A DNA stretch of 64,000 nt, from NCBI GenBank assembly GCA_035582835.1, contig JAYKAV010002397.1, forward strand, positions 62,001 to 126,000, in the 5' to 3' direction. Made by a program: the position numbers and the translations under genes. Source of the DNA: Phoebastria nigripes. Taxonomy: Eukaryota > Chordata > Aves > Procellariiformes > Diomedeidae. The notes under the pieces are model-generated. The model worked only from the letters and a program-made list of their open reading frames with translations. It had not been told where the DNA came from and ran no database searches. Numbering within the stretch: the first letter of the stretch is position 1; every line of letters starts with the position of its first letter. Shown piece after piece: positions 33,745 through 46,013 of the stretch.

Positions 33745-34960
33745 CTGGAAGAGATGCAAAAGAAGAAATTAGTTTTCCATAAACGCAAACCAGCTAAGTC
33801 TAGTTAAAAAACCAAAACAGAACACAAAACAAAACAACAAACCCACAATCAAGATAATGATAATTAACATTGTGGAAGTTCAGTCCTTCCATAACAGTCA
33901 CCTAGAAGAAACCGCTCTAAGACGACCCTCTAAAAAATGTTCCTCTGTACTTTTATGCCTTCATTAGGACTTCTTGGAGCTTACATGCGATTCCTTGTAA
34001 AGAAACTTAACCAGACAATATAGTTCCTCACAGTCAAAACTGATATTCTTCTAAAAACTTTACAGTCAGTGATCTAGCTAGAGAGGGCCAGGGGCGGGAA
34101 GAGAGTAAGAATCAACTCCCGATTTATTTTAGACTAATCAAGAAGCCAGTCAGCCACCATGAAATTGCATAGAAAAGAGAACAAGAAAGCAGAAAGAGGT
34201 CAGGCCTTCTGCCACTGAAATCTAAACAAGAACAGGCTTCTAGCCAGAAACCCCGCTTCCCTTCGTCCATCCCTCCCTCCTTCCTCCCCATGCGCATAAC
34301 CTNTCCTTTGCAAGGGTAGGTCAGGACACACACGCTGTGGGGTTCGACAACAAAACCAGTTACGGCTNCTTAAAACCTAGTATTTGCAGTGTCTACTAGC
34401 TGGTTCTCTCCTGTATTCGCAGTGTGTGGAAAATTACTTGCATTTTACAATTTAACAGCTTNTTCCATCATTTAGCATTTTTACAAAATAAACAAATGGT
34501 TATGACTTCATTACTTAAAAGCCAAATTCCTTTTTCAGAGTCTCGGAAAAAGAGTTTTTGATGATATTCTCTCTCAGCTTTTATTTATTTCTTTTAAATT
34601 AAATGACACATTTTAGTTTTGGTTATGAATTTGCTGCTAAATCAGATGGAAAACCCCATGGTTTACCAAAGACGTTATTAAGATCCTACATTCAAAGTAT
34701 GGTTTACTGCATGAATGTAACAGTCCATGAATGAACATTCCAACACTTTAAAAGAAATAAGCTTCATGATATCTTTTGCTATGTATTTCTGATTGAGGGT
34801 TTAAGTACTTAGGCCAGTTAGCATTAGTGATGTCAAATTTAAGGACTGAACAGGAAATATTAGAAGCAGACAATGTTGTTCCTTCTGTACAAAATTATTT
34901 GTGATATAACCATTCACCAAACTGTCATATTTTAAAATGATCACTGCTTTATTTCCCGCT

Positions 34961-34972
34961 CCCCCCCCCCCC
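34961..34972. repeat. Poly-C tract, 12 bases
   Basis: A C run after cccgct in intron 1. Confidence 0.85.
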
Positions 34973-35823
34973 AATGTCCCAAAATAACTGTAGGTAGGCT
35001 TTTTTGCGTAATTAATATATTATGTTCTCACACACACACAATTCACACATATGATTCACTTATATGTATATCTATAAAAGAATTTTGCTGCAAGCATCTA
35101 AAGCTTAAATACATAACGGTTTGTAAAATGGGAAATAAAACAAGACTATCCAATTTTAGCTTATAGGCAAGTGAATTTGTTTATAGAGACTTTGTTTGCC
35201 CCCTCCAAGCAACAACCCAGCTGCCTCCCCCTAAACCTCATAGTTAAAATGACAGTTCAGTCCATGTTTCTCACCATTTCTGTACCAACATCTTTTAGTA
35301 ACTCTTCCCACACAGCAGACAAATATAATCAAGAAAAATCCAATCCTTCATTGTATGCATCTATCAACTCTAATATCTGCAAATAAAAATGGCTATATCT
35401 TGATGCTTAATAATATTACTGAAAGTTGAATCATTCATTGGTCTCTATCACTGTATTTCACTCAGAGATAAGTTCAGATTGTAGTTGTACACTTCAGACA
35501 CAGGCAGTCTTTTGTCTCATTTCTCTCAGGTGAAGAGCCTCTTCTAACANAAACTGAGGACACCAGGACTTTCCTCTGAAACAGTAAGAAATAGGATGCA
35601 CCAATTGGTTAAACCTACACGTTCTCTTTGCTATTCTCCATTCAAGCGAACCACAAATTTAGCTTTAAAGTTATTCATTCTATAAATTTGGTTGTAAATC
35701 TGAATATTAGAGCTTTCTTTTGTATACCAACAGACTGCAGCAAGAGTTCAGTTAAGCATCATTTAGGAATATCACAGAACTTCACTTAGGCTACATGAGA
35801 AAACTTGAACTACAACAGATGAA

Positions 35824-35846
35824 TTTTTTTTTTTTTTTTTTTTTTT
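35824..35846. repeat. Poly-T tract, 23 bases
   Basis: An uninterrupted T run in intron 1. Confidence 0.95.
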
Positions 35847-38199
35847 AAATGAAAGTTTACACTCCACATCCATTTTCTTTTCAAGAATTGCTAAGGAGAA
35901 GCAAAGATGGAGGATACATACTATACCTCAATGGCTTAGCTACTTCCATTTGCCAGAAGTTTTCTGTCAGCGTTGGGTTTTTTCTCCCCCTTCCCTATAC
36001 TGAGACGCCTAGTCTGGTCTAGTTAACAATCTTGTGTTTTGCTTCCATATTTTCTAAACTGTTTTAAACAACATTTATCCTCTCATATATTTTAGAAACT
36101 ACTGTCAAATCCACTGCATTAGTGCAAGAGCCAAAATAAAATTCCCCAACAGGTAATATTTAATGAATAACCTCTTAAATTGAAACAAATTTCTGTTTTT
36201 CCAGACAACCACCCTGTAAATTAACTAGACAAACTTATTACTGTACTTGCAACAATACCAAAGACTATGAAGAGATTGCTTAGTTTTGTGGTTTTGTTGT
36301 TGGTTGTTTTTTAATATTATTTTTTATATTTTAAAGGAACTCACAATTGGTAANGATAGCTATTTTTAGTAACAATACAAGCTTGTTTGCAATTAGCCAC
36401 CAAGCAGCAGCAGGACTTAGACTGATTCCCATTTCCAGAATCCTCTGCAAACAAAACAGCATCTGCCTGTCACGCTACTGGTGCTACTGAAGCCACCCAG
36501 ATGTCTTGTATCTCTAAGCGCTATAGCCCCATCTACTTTTGGGAATTTCGGAACAAATTGCTAAACTGCCGGTGTAGCTTAGCTGTGGGAAAAAGGGCAG
36601 ACAAGGCTCCCATGTTTTCCAGCACCACTACAGCCTAACATTTTTACCTACTCTTGCATGTTTAGCAGCTCTATCAGGAATAACTAAACAAAAGAAAACC
36701 AAACAAACAGGGCAATCAGTTGAGCATTGCTCTTATGAAACCTTTTACTAGAGCCACCACAAACACGTGAAATGTAGCATGAAGAGCAGCATTGCAACAG
36801 CAGGCCCAAACCTATTGTATCACATCCAACCTTTCCTGAGACCCCCTGTGGCTGGAAACTCTTGAGGCAGAGGAAAAGCCAAATGGGATTCTGTCCATAG
36901 GAGCATGCTGCTTCCCAAAAGTCAGTGCTGAGCACCAGTGAAGACTGGGGACAACCACACCGGAATCCAAGATCAATTCCTAACAACTATGGAAACAGAT
37001 CTTCTCTCTAACAGCTGAGTGCCTCAGGTAACAAGATGAGAGTACGGTGCTCTTATGTGATTACAGTGAGTTATAAATAGTGATGAAGCAGGAAAAAAGA
37101 AAAGAAAAAAAAAAAAGGTTATCTACAGTGTTATTTTCCCCTAGTAGTTAAGAGCTACTGAAGAGTACAGCATGTGTCTGAACAGTATACCTATTAAACT
37201 TGAAATGAAGTCATTTTAAGATAGCATAGCATATTGTGTACAGTTTCACTCTAAAAATATTAGCAAGTGAAGATGATTCTTGTATGAAAATCAAAAGCTG
37301 GAGTGGGGTGAACTAAGAAGCCTGAGAAAGCATTGGGGGGCAGAAACAAAGGGCTACAAACCGTAAGTGGACAGGAAAGATATAAGACTTACAGTCCTTG
37401 CCTGCCATCAACTTTAAGAGCATCAAGCATTAAAATCTGTCCACAGGTTTTAAAGGCTCTCTCCTCCCTCCAAAAGCTGTGTGTTTATATCATTTCAATG
37501 CTCTTGGGCCCAAACTGACTTATGACCTGGATGACCAAACTGTCGTTCAAGCCCAGGAATCACTCCACTGACCTCGACAGGCTGGGACCTTCAGCTCACC
37601 AATCCTGCTTTTGGTGGCTGCGGGAAGGAATACAATTGTAATTTCATCACTATGGCTTTTTTTGTAAAAAATAAATTATTTTGATAATTTGGGGTATTTC
37701 TTATGTGTAATATCAAGCCAATTAAAGATACCAAACATTATTACAACATTTGTCCTTTCTTCCATTAGCGATCCAAACGAGAATGAAGGTTAAGAATTTT
37801 CTGCCAAAATATTTTTCCCAGAGAAAAAGGGGAAGATGATGTTGAAGGAGGGAAAAAAAAAAAGCAGCTATCTTGTTGCATTACATTTATTTTAACCCAG
37901 TTTCAACAGTATGCAAATCTTCCCTCTCCTAGATTCATATTAAGCATTACCATTCTTTTATTTGTATTGCATCTTGCACATTTCTATTTTAATATAGGAC
38001 TGAAAAATAGTAACAGTGATCTCAGAAATGTTTGTTAAGACAATTGAACTGCAATTGCAAATTGTTTTTTAGTACTATAAAGCTACTACCATAACCATCA
38101 AGAAACCTGGATCTTCAAGCGGAATTACAAACTGAACGAGAAACTGACCCTCTTAGCTTCGGTAAAAATATTTAGCATTATGGTTTCTTTCAAAGAAGG

Positions 38200-38865
38200 A
38201 AAGCAGATTTGCAGAAAAGGACCTTGGATTTCAGGTGGACACCAAATTGAACATAAGCCAGCAATGTGCCCTTGAGACAAAGAAGGCCAATGGTGTCCTG
38301 GCCTGCATTAGGAGAAGCACTGCCAGCAGGTCGAGTGAGGTNATCCTTCCCCTCTACTCAGCACTGGTGAGGGCACACCTGCAGTGCTGTGTCCAGTGCT
38401 GGGCTCCCCAGTACAAGAGCGATATGGAGGGAGTCCAGTGAAGGCCACTAAGATGATTACGGGACTGGAGCATCTGTCATATGAGGGAGAGGTAAGAGCT
38501 GGGGCTCTTTAGCTTGGACAAGAGAAGACTTGGGGGTATCTTATCAACATACATAAATACCTGAAGGGAGGGTGCAAAAAGGATGGAGCCAGGCTCTTTT
38601 CAGTGGTGCCCAGTGACAGGACCAGAGGCAATGGGCACACACTGAAACACAGGAGGTTCCACTTGAACATCAGGAACAACTTTTTCACTGTGAGGGTGCC
38701 TAAGCACTGGCACAGGTTGCCCAGAGAAGTTGTGGAGATATTCAAAAGCCACCTGGACGTAGTCCTGGGTAACCTGCTTTAGGTGGCCCTCCTCGAGCAG
38801 CCGGGGTGGACAAGATGACCTCCAGAGGTCCCTTCCAACCTCAATTATTCTGCGACTCTTTCTTT
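38200..38865 (+). mobile_element. CR1 LINE 3' copy with broken ORF2 tail
   Basis: This is a 5'-truncated CR1 retrotransposon in intron 1, opposite to SPRED1. The first part encodes the end of the CR1 ORF2 (reverse transcriptase) protein, with ETKKANGVLACIRRSTASRS and LPLYSALVRAHLQCCVQCWA. The frame then breaks near 38440. In other frames [26 protein letters not shown] and [13 protein letters not shown] follow. The 3' untranslated end reads gacctccagaggtcccttcc and finishes near attattctgcgactctt. Frameshifts and one uncalled base (38342) show it is dead. Only the last several hundred bases are present, as is usual for avian CR1. Confidence 0.93.
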
Positions 38866-41726
38866 TATTTAATATCATATTTCAAAGCACAGCAATTTCA
38901 ATAAAATACAACTTTATAAATATAACTAATATGGGTTAATTTATGAGAATTCATGATACTTTGAAGTAAGAGTTGTCACTGTGCACATTTGCTATTTATT
39001 GCACAAACTGCTATTTAAACACTTCTGACAAGGCTAAGGAAAAAAAAAAAGCATTCTGAAAAATTGTGACACACACTGCTATGAAATTACACTATCTTTG
39101 CTGGCATGCAAGTAACAGCTCCAGGCTGATCTCCGCATATGAACTGGTCATGGATCAAGGCTCTTTACCTTTGACTGGCACTTTACACACGTACTTTAAC
39201 CCCTCCAACTTCCAGTGCAATATACTTATGTGTTTGTAGCCTCACCCAAAGAGCATGCATGAACCACACTTGGCTTTTTATGGTTCTTATTATCCAAACA
39301 GCTAGAGAAGTGCTCAAGTACGTGCATGCCCAGAGTACCAAAAGGTACTACCAAACCACTGAGCTAAAGTCTATTTTCCTTGCAGATAACATTTGTTGAG
39401 TATTGACTCAATTTAGAAAAAAATAATTAATTTCACCAGTATCACATGAGCATATCGGTACACTGCTGATGATATAAAGCCCTTTGTTACTAAAGGTTTA
39501 GAGAATGACTGCCACTGGCACAAAACATTAATGACTTATCTACAACAGAAGGAAATGCAAATATAGCACGAGAACTAAAGAAGACATAATTTACATCAAG
39601 AAAACGTATGACAGCATATCCCATTAATTTTTAGGGAAAGGAAACTGCTGTATATATGTTTTTTGCCATAATAACAACTACTATATGAGGCTTTGCCTGA
39701 CATGACTGTTACCTTTCTCCTCTCAAAATTATACCAGCAAATCAGAATATACACCAAACAATTATGCTGGTAGAAGGCAAAACTTTTCAGATTTTCTCCT
39801 TTAAGAGAGAGGCAAAAGGTATTCTTCACAGTAAAGACAGGAGGTACAGCAACCATGCATGGCTACTGTGCCTAGGAAATTTATTTTTGTGAGGAGCTTA
39901 ACAAGAAAAGACATGGATTTCCAGGAGGAACCATAGACAAATGCTGTTACATTTAGGATACTGGTACCTGCACTGATTTACTGAAGAGCTTTGGACTTTG
40001 CCAAAAAACCTGAATGGGACATTCCTGCTTGAACAAAAACAAACAAACAAAATCTACTTCAGAAACCTGAACTACCAAGCAAAATGGCTTGAACCCAAAA
40101 TGGCAGAAGGAAAAAGCTACGTGGGAAACTGTATTACGTAAGGAGGGGTTAACCGGTATCCTGAAAGAACCAAAAATAGTTGATTACGCAATTATTATTT
40201 AGCAGGAGAGGCTTGTAAAACAAGGTGTTTGGCAGCACACCTACAATTCAAAAGGGAAAATGAGACATAAATGAACAAGTGTCCAGAATGGGAAACTGTC
40301 AAAATAGTATATTGCTGTTAAGAAGTGTTCTCTTGGACATAACATCAGAAAAAAAAAATTAAAAAATAGCAGCACTACAACCACATTCTTATTTGAATAC
40401 AGACAACTTAAGATTTGTGACTGTGTAAAGTAACCGATTCTGCAAGGAAGAATGGCTATTACCGCAAGAGCTTTTGCAAAGCACAAGAGCACACGAAGAA
40501 CGGAAAAGCTGTTAAAAAGATTTGAAACCCATGAAAATTACACACAAAGTAGATATTTGACATTTCCGTGAGTAATATTTTAGCCCTGCTCCCCAGCACC
40601 TCCTGTTGTTCAATAATTGTAGCTAGNTTCTATTACTTCTGTATGTCATTCATGAGGATTGGTTAAATGAAGTAATATTTTATCAGATTAAAGGAGATCA
40701 CGACACATACTTGGGTTCCACCTCTTTTAAAGAAACTGCCTTCTAGAGGCCTAAGTTTTCATAATAGTATAGATTCTGTAACACCATCTGGTCAAGGCAT
40801 ATTACTTAGAAAATTGCATCTGATATCAAATACACAAGCAAATAAAAAACCCAAACAAACTTATTTTTCTTTCTACCCTTCCCCACAGAAGTTAAAAAGA
40901 ACCAAAGTAACATTCAAAGATGGGTTTTGGACACATGTAGCAGAACTAAAAGGATAGTATATAGTACGTAGTTCCCCTCTGTAAGAGTTGGTGAGGTGAG
41001 CCGGGCATGGAAGATGCTTTTTAATGACTTCCACAGCTGCCTGCTTACCAACAGAGGANTGCTGGTGCCAGGGACTCCTGGATTAAATTCCATCCAATTT
41101 TAGGCAGATGGGATAACAGAATTTGAGTGGTCAGATCCTGCTACTCATATGCCCCCCAAGTTTAATGGGCTTCCTCCAGAAAACCCTAAATTTGCCTCAT
41201 TTTTACAAGCTGACAGCCATGAACTCCAGAAATATCTACTCTTCATCCCAGCCCAGCTTCTCCTCTCTCTCTATATTCCCGTAGTTTCTTCTTCCTCCTT
41301 AACCCAGAATTTCTGAAGATCCAGAGGAATCTCTTCACTCCATTTATAGTCTGTACCTCTTCTAATTTTGTGAAATCACTATTTATTTCTTATCAAGTAG
41401 CAATCAAGCTATTGGGTATTGATTCTGTGTATTAATCATGATTTGCTTATCATGGAAACATGTAGATAAAGATGAAAAAGCCCACAAATAAAACAAGAGG
41501 AAGAGATAATTTTTTAGATAAGAAAAGTTACCATTTCTTTCCAACCTTGCAAAAACAGGAGAACATCTAAAGAAACGATGGGAGACAAGCTTTTAATTTT
41601 CCCTGGCACTTCAGCAAACTTAGGACAAGCACAAGTTTGTAGCCTAAGCCAGATTCCACTGAACCTAAGACAACTTGACGCTTCCAGTAAATGTTGTCAG
41701 ACAATGTCCATCCAGTCTAGAAGGAA

Positions 41727-41745
41727 TTTTTTTTTTTTTTTTTTT
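41727..41745. repeat. Poly-T tract, 19 bases
   Basis: An uninterrupted T run in intron 1, starting after aaggaa. Confidence 0.95.
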
Positions 41746-42404
41746 AAATGAAGCTTACAGATTCAGTTGTGCCTTTTATTTTCCTTGGAATAGAAATGAT
41801 TACTACAGTTTATGATACATAATTTAAGGAAAGTTTTTCAGGTAGTAGTTATATCTGAACAAGTCAGAATTCTCTCTTCTCTCAGGGCCATTTTCCTCCA
41901 GTCTTACGTACTCACAAAGTCTCTGCGCTTCACTCAAGTATGCAAGTACAATTAGATCACCCTCACAGTCAAAGCTATTAGTCATCTAGCCATGAAGATT
42001 AAGGATGGCAGGACTCTGGATACCCTGTTAACAGGAGATGTGAATGCATTAATCAACAAGTCATTTTGTAATAAAGTTCTTGACCACTAAAATAAGATGA
42101 AGGTAACATTGAATGAAGACCATAATAAGATTCCTTATGAACAATTTTAGCTACTCTAAGAAGGTATGACAGGCTGTACTGAATATGTTACTTTCAAACA
42201 AGCACCTGTGCACTTTTTATTCCACTGCTCCTTGCATTTAAGAATAGTGCTCCACAAATGTCCAGAAAGCTATTATTCTCCTCCTAACACACCTAAGAAC
42301 TTATTTAGCAAAAATAAAGGACAAACAAAGCAGACCCTGCTATACTTTCTCTAACACACCAGAAAACGTTGTCTCGGATTTTATGTTTACTATGTCTGAA
42401 TTTC

Positions 42405-42480
42405 TTTCAGCTTGTCCTGGACTATACACTCTTTGGGACAGGGACCATCTGTAATGAGCGTTAACTCAATAAAGACCTGA
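42405..42480 (+). repeat. Possible ancient L3/CR1-like LINE 3' end
   Basis: The string cactctttgggacagggacc, followed 40 bases later by caataaagacctgag, resembles the 3' tail of old amniote L3/CR1-type LINEs, which often carry 'agctctttggggcagggact'. Only a short stretch is recognisable and the match is from memory, so this is tentative. Confidence 0.3.
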
Positions 42481-45400
42481 GTACATGTTGGTATACAGTA
42501 TACAGAGCTTAGCTGGTGAGCTGCTACATACTCTTAATCTTTTGGCAATACATTTATGGAAGAAAAAAGCATCAGTCCCACTTAGTTTACTCACCTCAAG
42601 CAACACTTGGTATTAGGTAGGCAACCACAACACTTAAATTTTAATCTTGTCACATTAAAACAAATTTATAAAAGGTCCAGATCATTCCTGGCATGCATTT
42701 CCCACACAGCCTGCACAGAAAAGGAACAGAACCTGAAACCAAATAAAGCATAACCACACTTATAAAAATAATCTTCCTTTAACTGTCTTGCTGAACTGTG
42801 AGGTTGCTAATGAATGTTGTGTAAGAAACAGTGTTTTAAAACTATGTGAATTAAAACTGTAGTATTGTAATATTGTTAAATCCAAAGCTTGTCTCAACAT
42901 TTACATTGACGTGGCTTTTCAAGGACTTTAACCTGCCCATATGAAAGTGCCCTTGCAAAGTAAATTATATTCTAGGAAAATCCCTAATGCTAAATTGCTC
43001 TTTTTAACATAATAAGAAAACAACAAACATCCAAAAGGATGTTTCAAACACACACAAATGGGCAAATCATAAACGTCCACACTAACGAAACAGAAAGACT
43101 ACAAGCCAAACTGCAAAATGCCTAACAAACAGCACCAAAATCAGAGTAAAAAAGAAAATCTGAACAAGCCTTAAGGGAGATAGCTTGTGAACTTACAGAT
43201 CTATTTTAAAGGTCTATGTCCAGTGACCGACAGGAAGCTACCATTCCCTTGCTATGCAGCACCACACTGTGATTTGAATCAGTCTTTTTGTAGTTTTAAC
43301 AAACCATGAATATTTGGGATAGAGGAAATAAACTGAGACAAACAAGTGAAGACAAATGCAAAGACTTCTATTACAATAATAATCCATCAAAGGAGAAGAA
43401 ACAAAAGATTAACAAGATCATACAAAATGTTTTAATAGTGTGCCCTTCATATTTGCAATACGTCAGCATGAACAATGTGACTTACATAGCCATATATAAC
43501 TGTATGATCTATGTTTGATAATCTCAGTAAAAATTAGCATCCTAGCCAGCAGTCTCAAGCATAGAAATAAGTGATTCACAAGTCCTAAGGTCAGAGAACA
43601 TAGGAATGTTAATAGTGCATCAAAAAAGTGTAACTAAGCCTTGTGTAACTACATTCCCTGCTCCAACTACTGCTAAAGTAATGCTTTTCACAAGTTTCTA
43701 CAGAAAGCTGTATGTAATGAATACACAGCTCATGCATGAACATAACATAGAGCAAAACAGCACACTGAAAGGCCTCTCAGTTCAAAAGGAAGATTATTTA
43801 AGTTGTATTATTTGCTGCTGTTCCAGAAGAAAAGTTTAGAAACTTGTAGCCAACTGCACAGAAAAAGAATAAAAAGTATAGATACATTCCCCCCCAAAAC
43901 AATAGCTAACAAAACAAAGTAAGAATACATTCACACTTCACAAACGATAGCTAGTCATGAGAACTCCTACAATAATCACCGAATCTCTCAGTCTACTCAG
44001 CAACTGAAAAGGGATCCACCAGCTACATTTTCCTTGTTTTGGCAACAACAAAGTCCTAAACAAAGGGTTACAACACTGAGATCATGAGATGATTTAGTGT
44101 TATGATTACATCTCGTTGCTTCCTCTTTGGACTTTTCAAAACCATTAATACCATTAGAAGTTATGGGTCTGAGGTGGGACTTCATCATAAGGAGGAAGTT
44201 CTGAAAAGGGTGCTGGAAATAGCTAAGTCAAACTGCACAAAATACATCATTAGCGTATCAAGAAAGCAAGTGCAACATGACACAACGCAAGCTCAAAACA
44301 GTTTTTAGACACTAGAATCCAAGCAAGGAGTAAGAGAAAGGTCTTTCTGCTCCAGTCAATCTGTGAGACAAAAATGTCATGTAGGAACAACTAGGCAGAT
44401 TTTTTTTTTGGTGCAGGTCTGACATCTATGTTGCACAGTTTTACTAGACAAAACAGATTGCTATCCACCCTGAAAAAGTTTTAAGTGGCTATTTGCCACT
44501 TCTATTACACAAAATATGGTGTAATAAAATAGTTTATAAAATACAGTATAAAGTACAAAATTGAAAAACCTTACTAAGTCAATGAGATATACATTAAGCC
44601 GTTCCACAAGTATTTGTGTTCTTGTATTTAACAGCACTGAAAATGAATCCTGACTGCATAACTGAAGAAATACAAAGAGAAAATTAAACATCTCTGCTTA
44701 GAGAGACAGAAGACGACATTATATATTCAACAAATAAAAGGAGAAATTAAACTGGTGGAATAGACAGATGTAAATGATGAAGATCAAATTCAAGAAACAG
44801 GAATCTAAATTTGGCCATTTCATTTGTACCCATGTGTTTTGTTACAGACTTTTGCTCTTATTCCAGCAACAGAAGGACCTTCTCTATTCATATCCCAAGC
44901 ACAGGGTCTACTATTAAAAGAGTAAGAATTACAAATAGTTTTCCCTTATTATACATAACAATGAATTTTGAGCACTTTTATCTGCAATGAGACTGTCCAA
45001 ATAATCCCAATAAACCAGGAGAAGTCATTAACTGCTTTACTAGTTAAAGAAAAGCAATCAACATTTTATTATGCATCTGGAAAAGCGAGGTCAAAAGACC
45101 AGTAATATATTAAAAGTAACTTCTTTAGTGATGCTAACAAGTAATCTCTAATTTTTGAGCCAAAATTTTCACTATTTAGGAATTTAAGCCTAAAGTAGTG
45201 GCTGTATCGTAAAAGTTCATTGACAGAATTCTGTAGACTTTGTTCACAACCCAACATTGGGAATGCATTCATCACATATGAGCTTTACATACAGGATGTA
45301 CAATAGTGTTTTTGAGGGCTCTGCTTCTTGAATTTGGTTGCTCAAACATCAAAAAGTTATTGTGTTTGAAGGGAAGAAAGAATATTCCGTAGTCATGCAG

Positions 45401-45938
45401 TAATTCCTAGACAGAATTCATTTGCCTGTAATTTTTATCCATTCCTCCCAGTGTTATTAAAGACTTGTTTATTATTATTTTTAAAAACTTATTGACTAAA
45501 AGAAAAATCAAGAGAGAAGTGACTGTTTGAGTCAAAGTATTCTAGAACTGTCACTCTGCAATTTTAACTACCTGATGACTAAAGTAGCTCATCCTTGTTT
45601 TCTTCACCCATATGTTGACTGGGAAGTGTTGTGTGACTGGTACTCAACGCAACCATCTATTTGAGGCATTTTCACGAAAGACTGAGCAAAAAACAGATAT
45701 TGACTATTCCACATAAAAAGCTGATGTTTAAAGAAAAACAGCTGACACAGTCGTTTCTTTAGGAAGCACAAAAAAGAAAAGATTGCCCAAGAGTTATTTA
45801 AGGGGAAGAAAGGGGAGCTAAAAATGCCAGAACTCAAGTAACAAAAATGAAGTAATAGATGTTTCAAAAGTCAGTGACATGAAAAGAACAGGGGGAGAAG
45901 AATACGGCTTGCATAAATTCTACCAAGTAAATAACATT

Positions 45939-45944
45939 AAAAAG

Positions 45945-45986
<42 letters not shown>

Positions 45987-46013
45987 GGGGGAGGAATAGG
46001 GGGGAGAGAGGAG
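45939..46013 (+). repeat. Long purine tract: A38 followed by G-rich
   Basis: An A run of 38 (45945-45982) passes directly into gagggggggaggaa, so 45939-45996 is 58 purines in a row. After one T the purine bias continues to about 46015. Confidence 0.95.

Noticed and set aside
36684..36986. 100-codon open frame on the minus strand
   Set aside because: Intronic; no family resemblance and no plausible start or splice context.
38600..38878. 92-codon and 78-codon minus-strand frames
   Set aside because: Both are antisense readings of the CR1 element.
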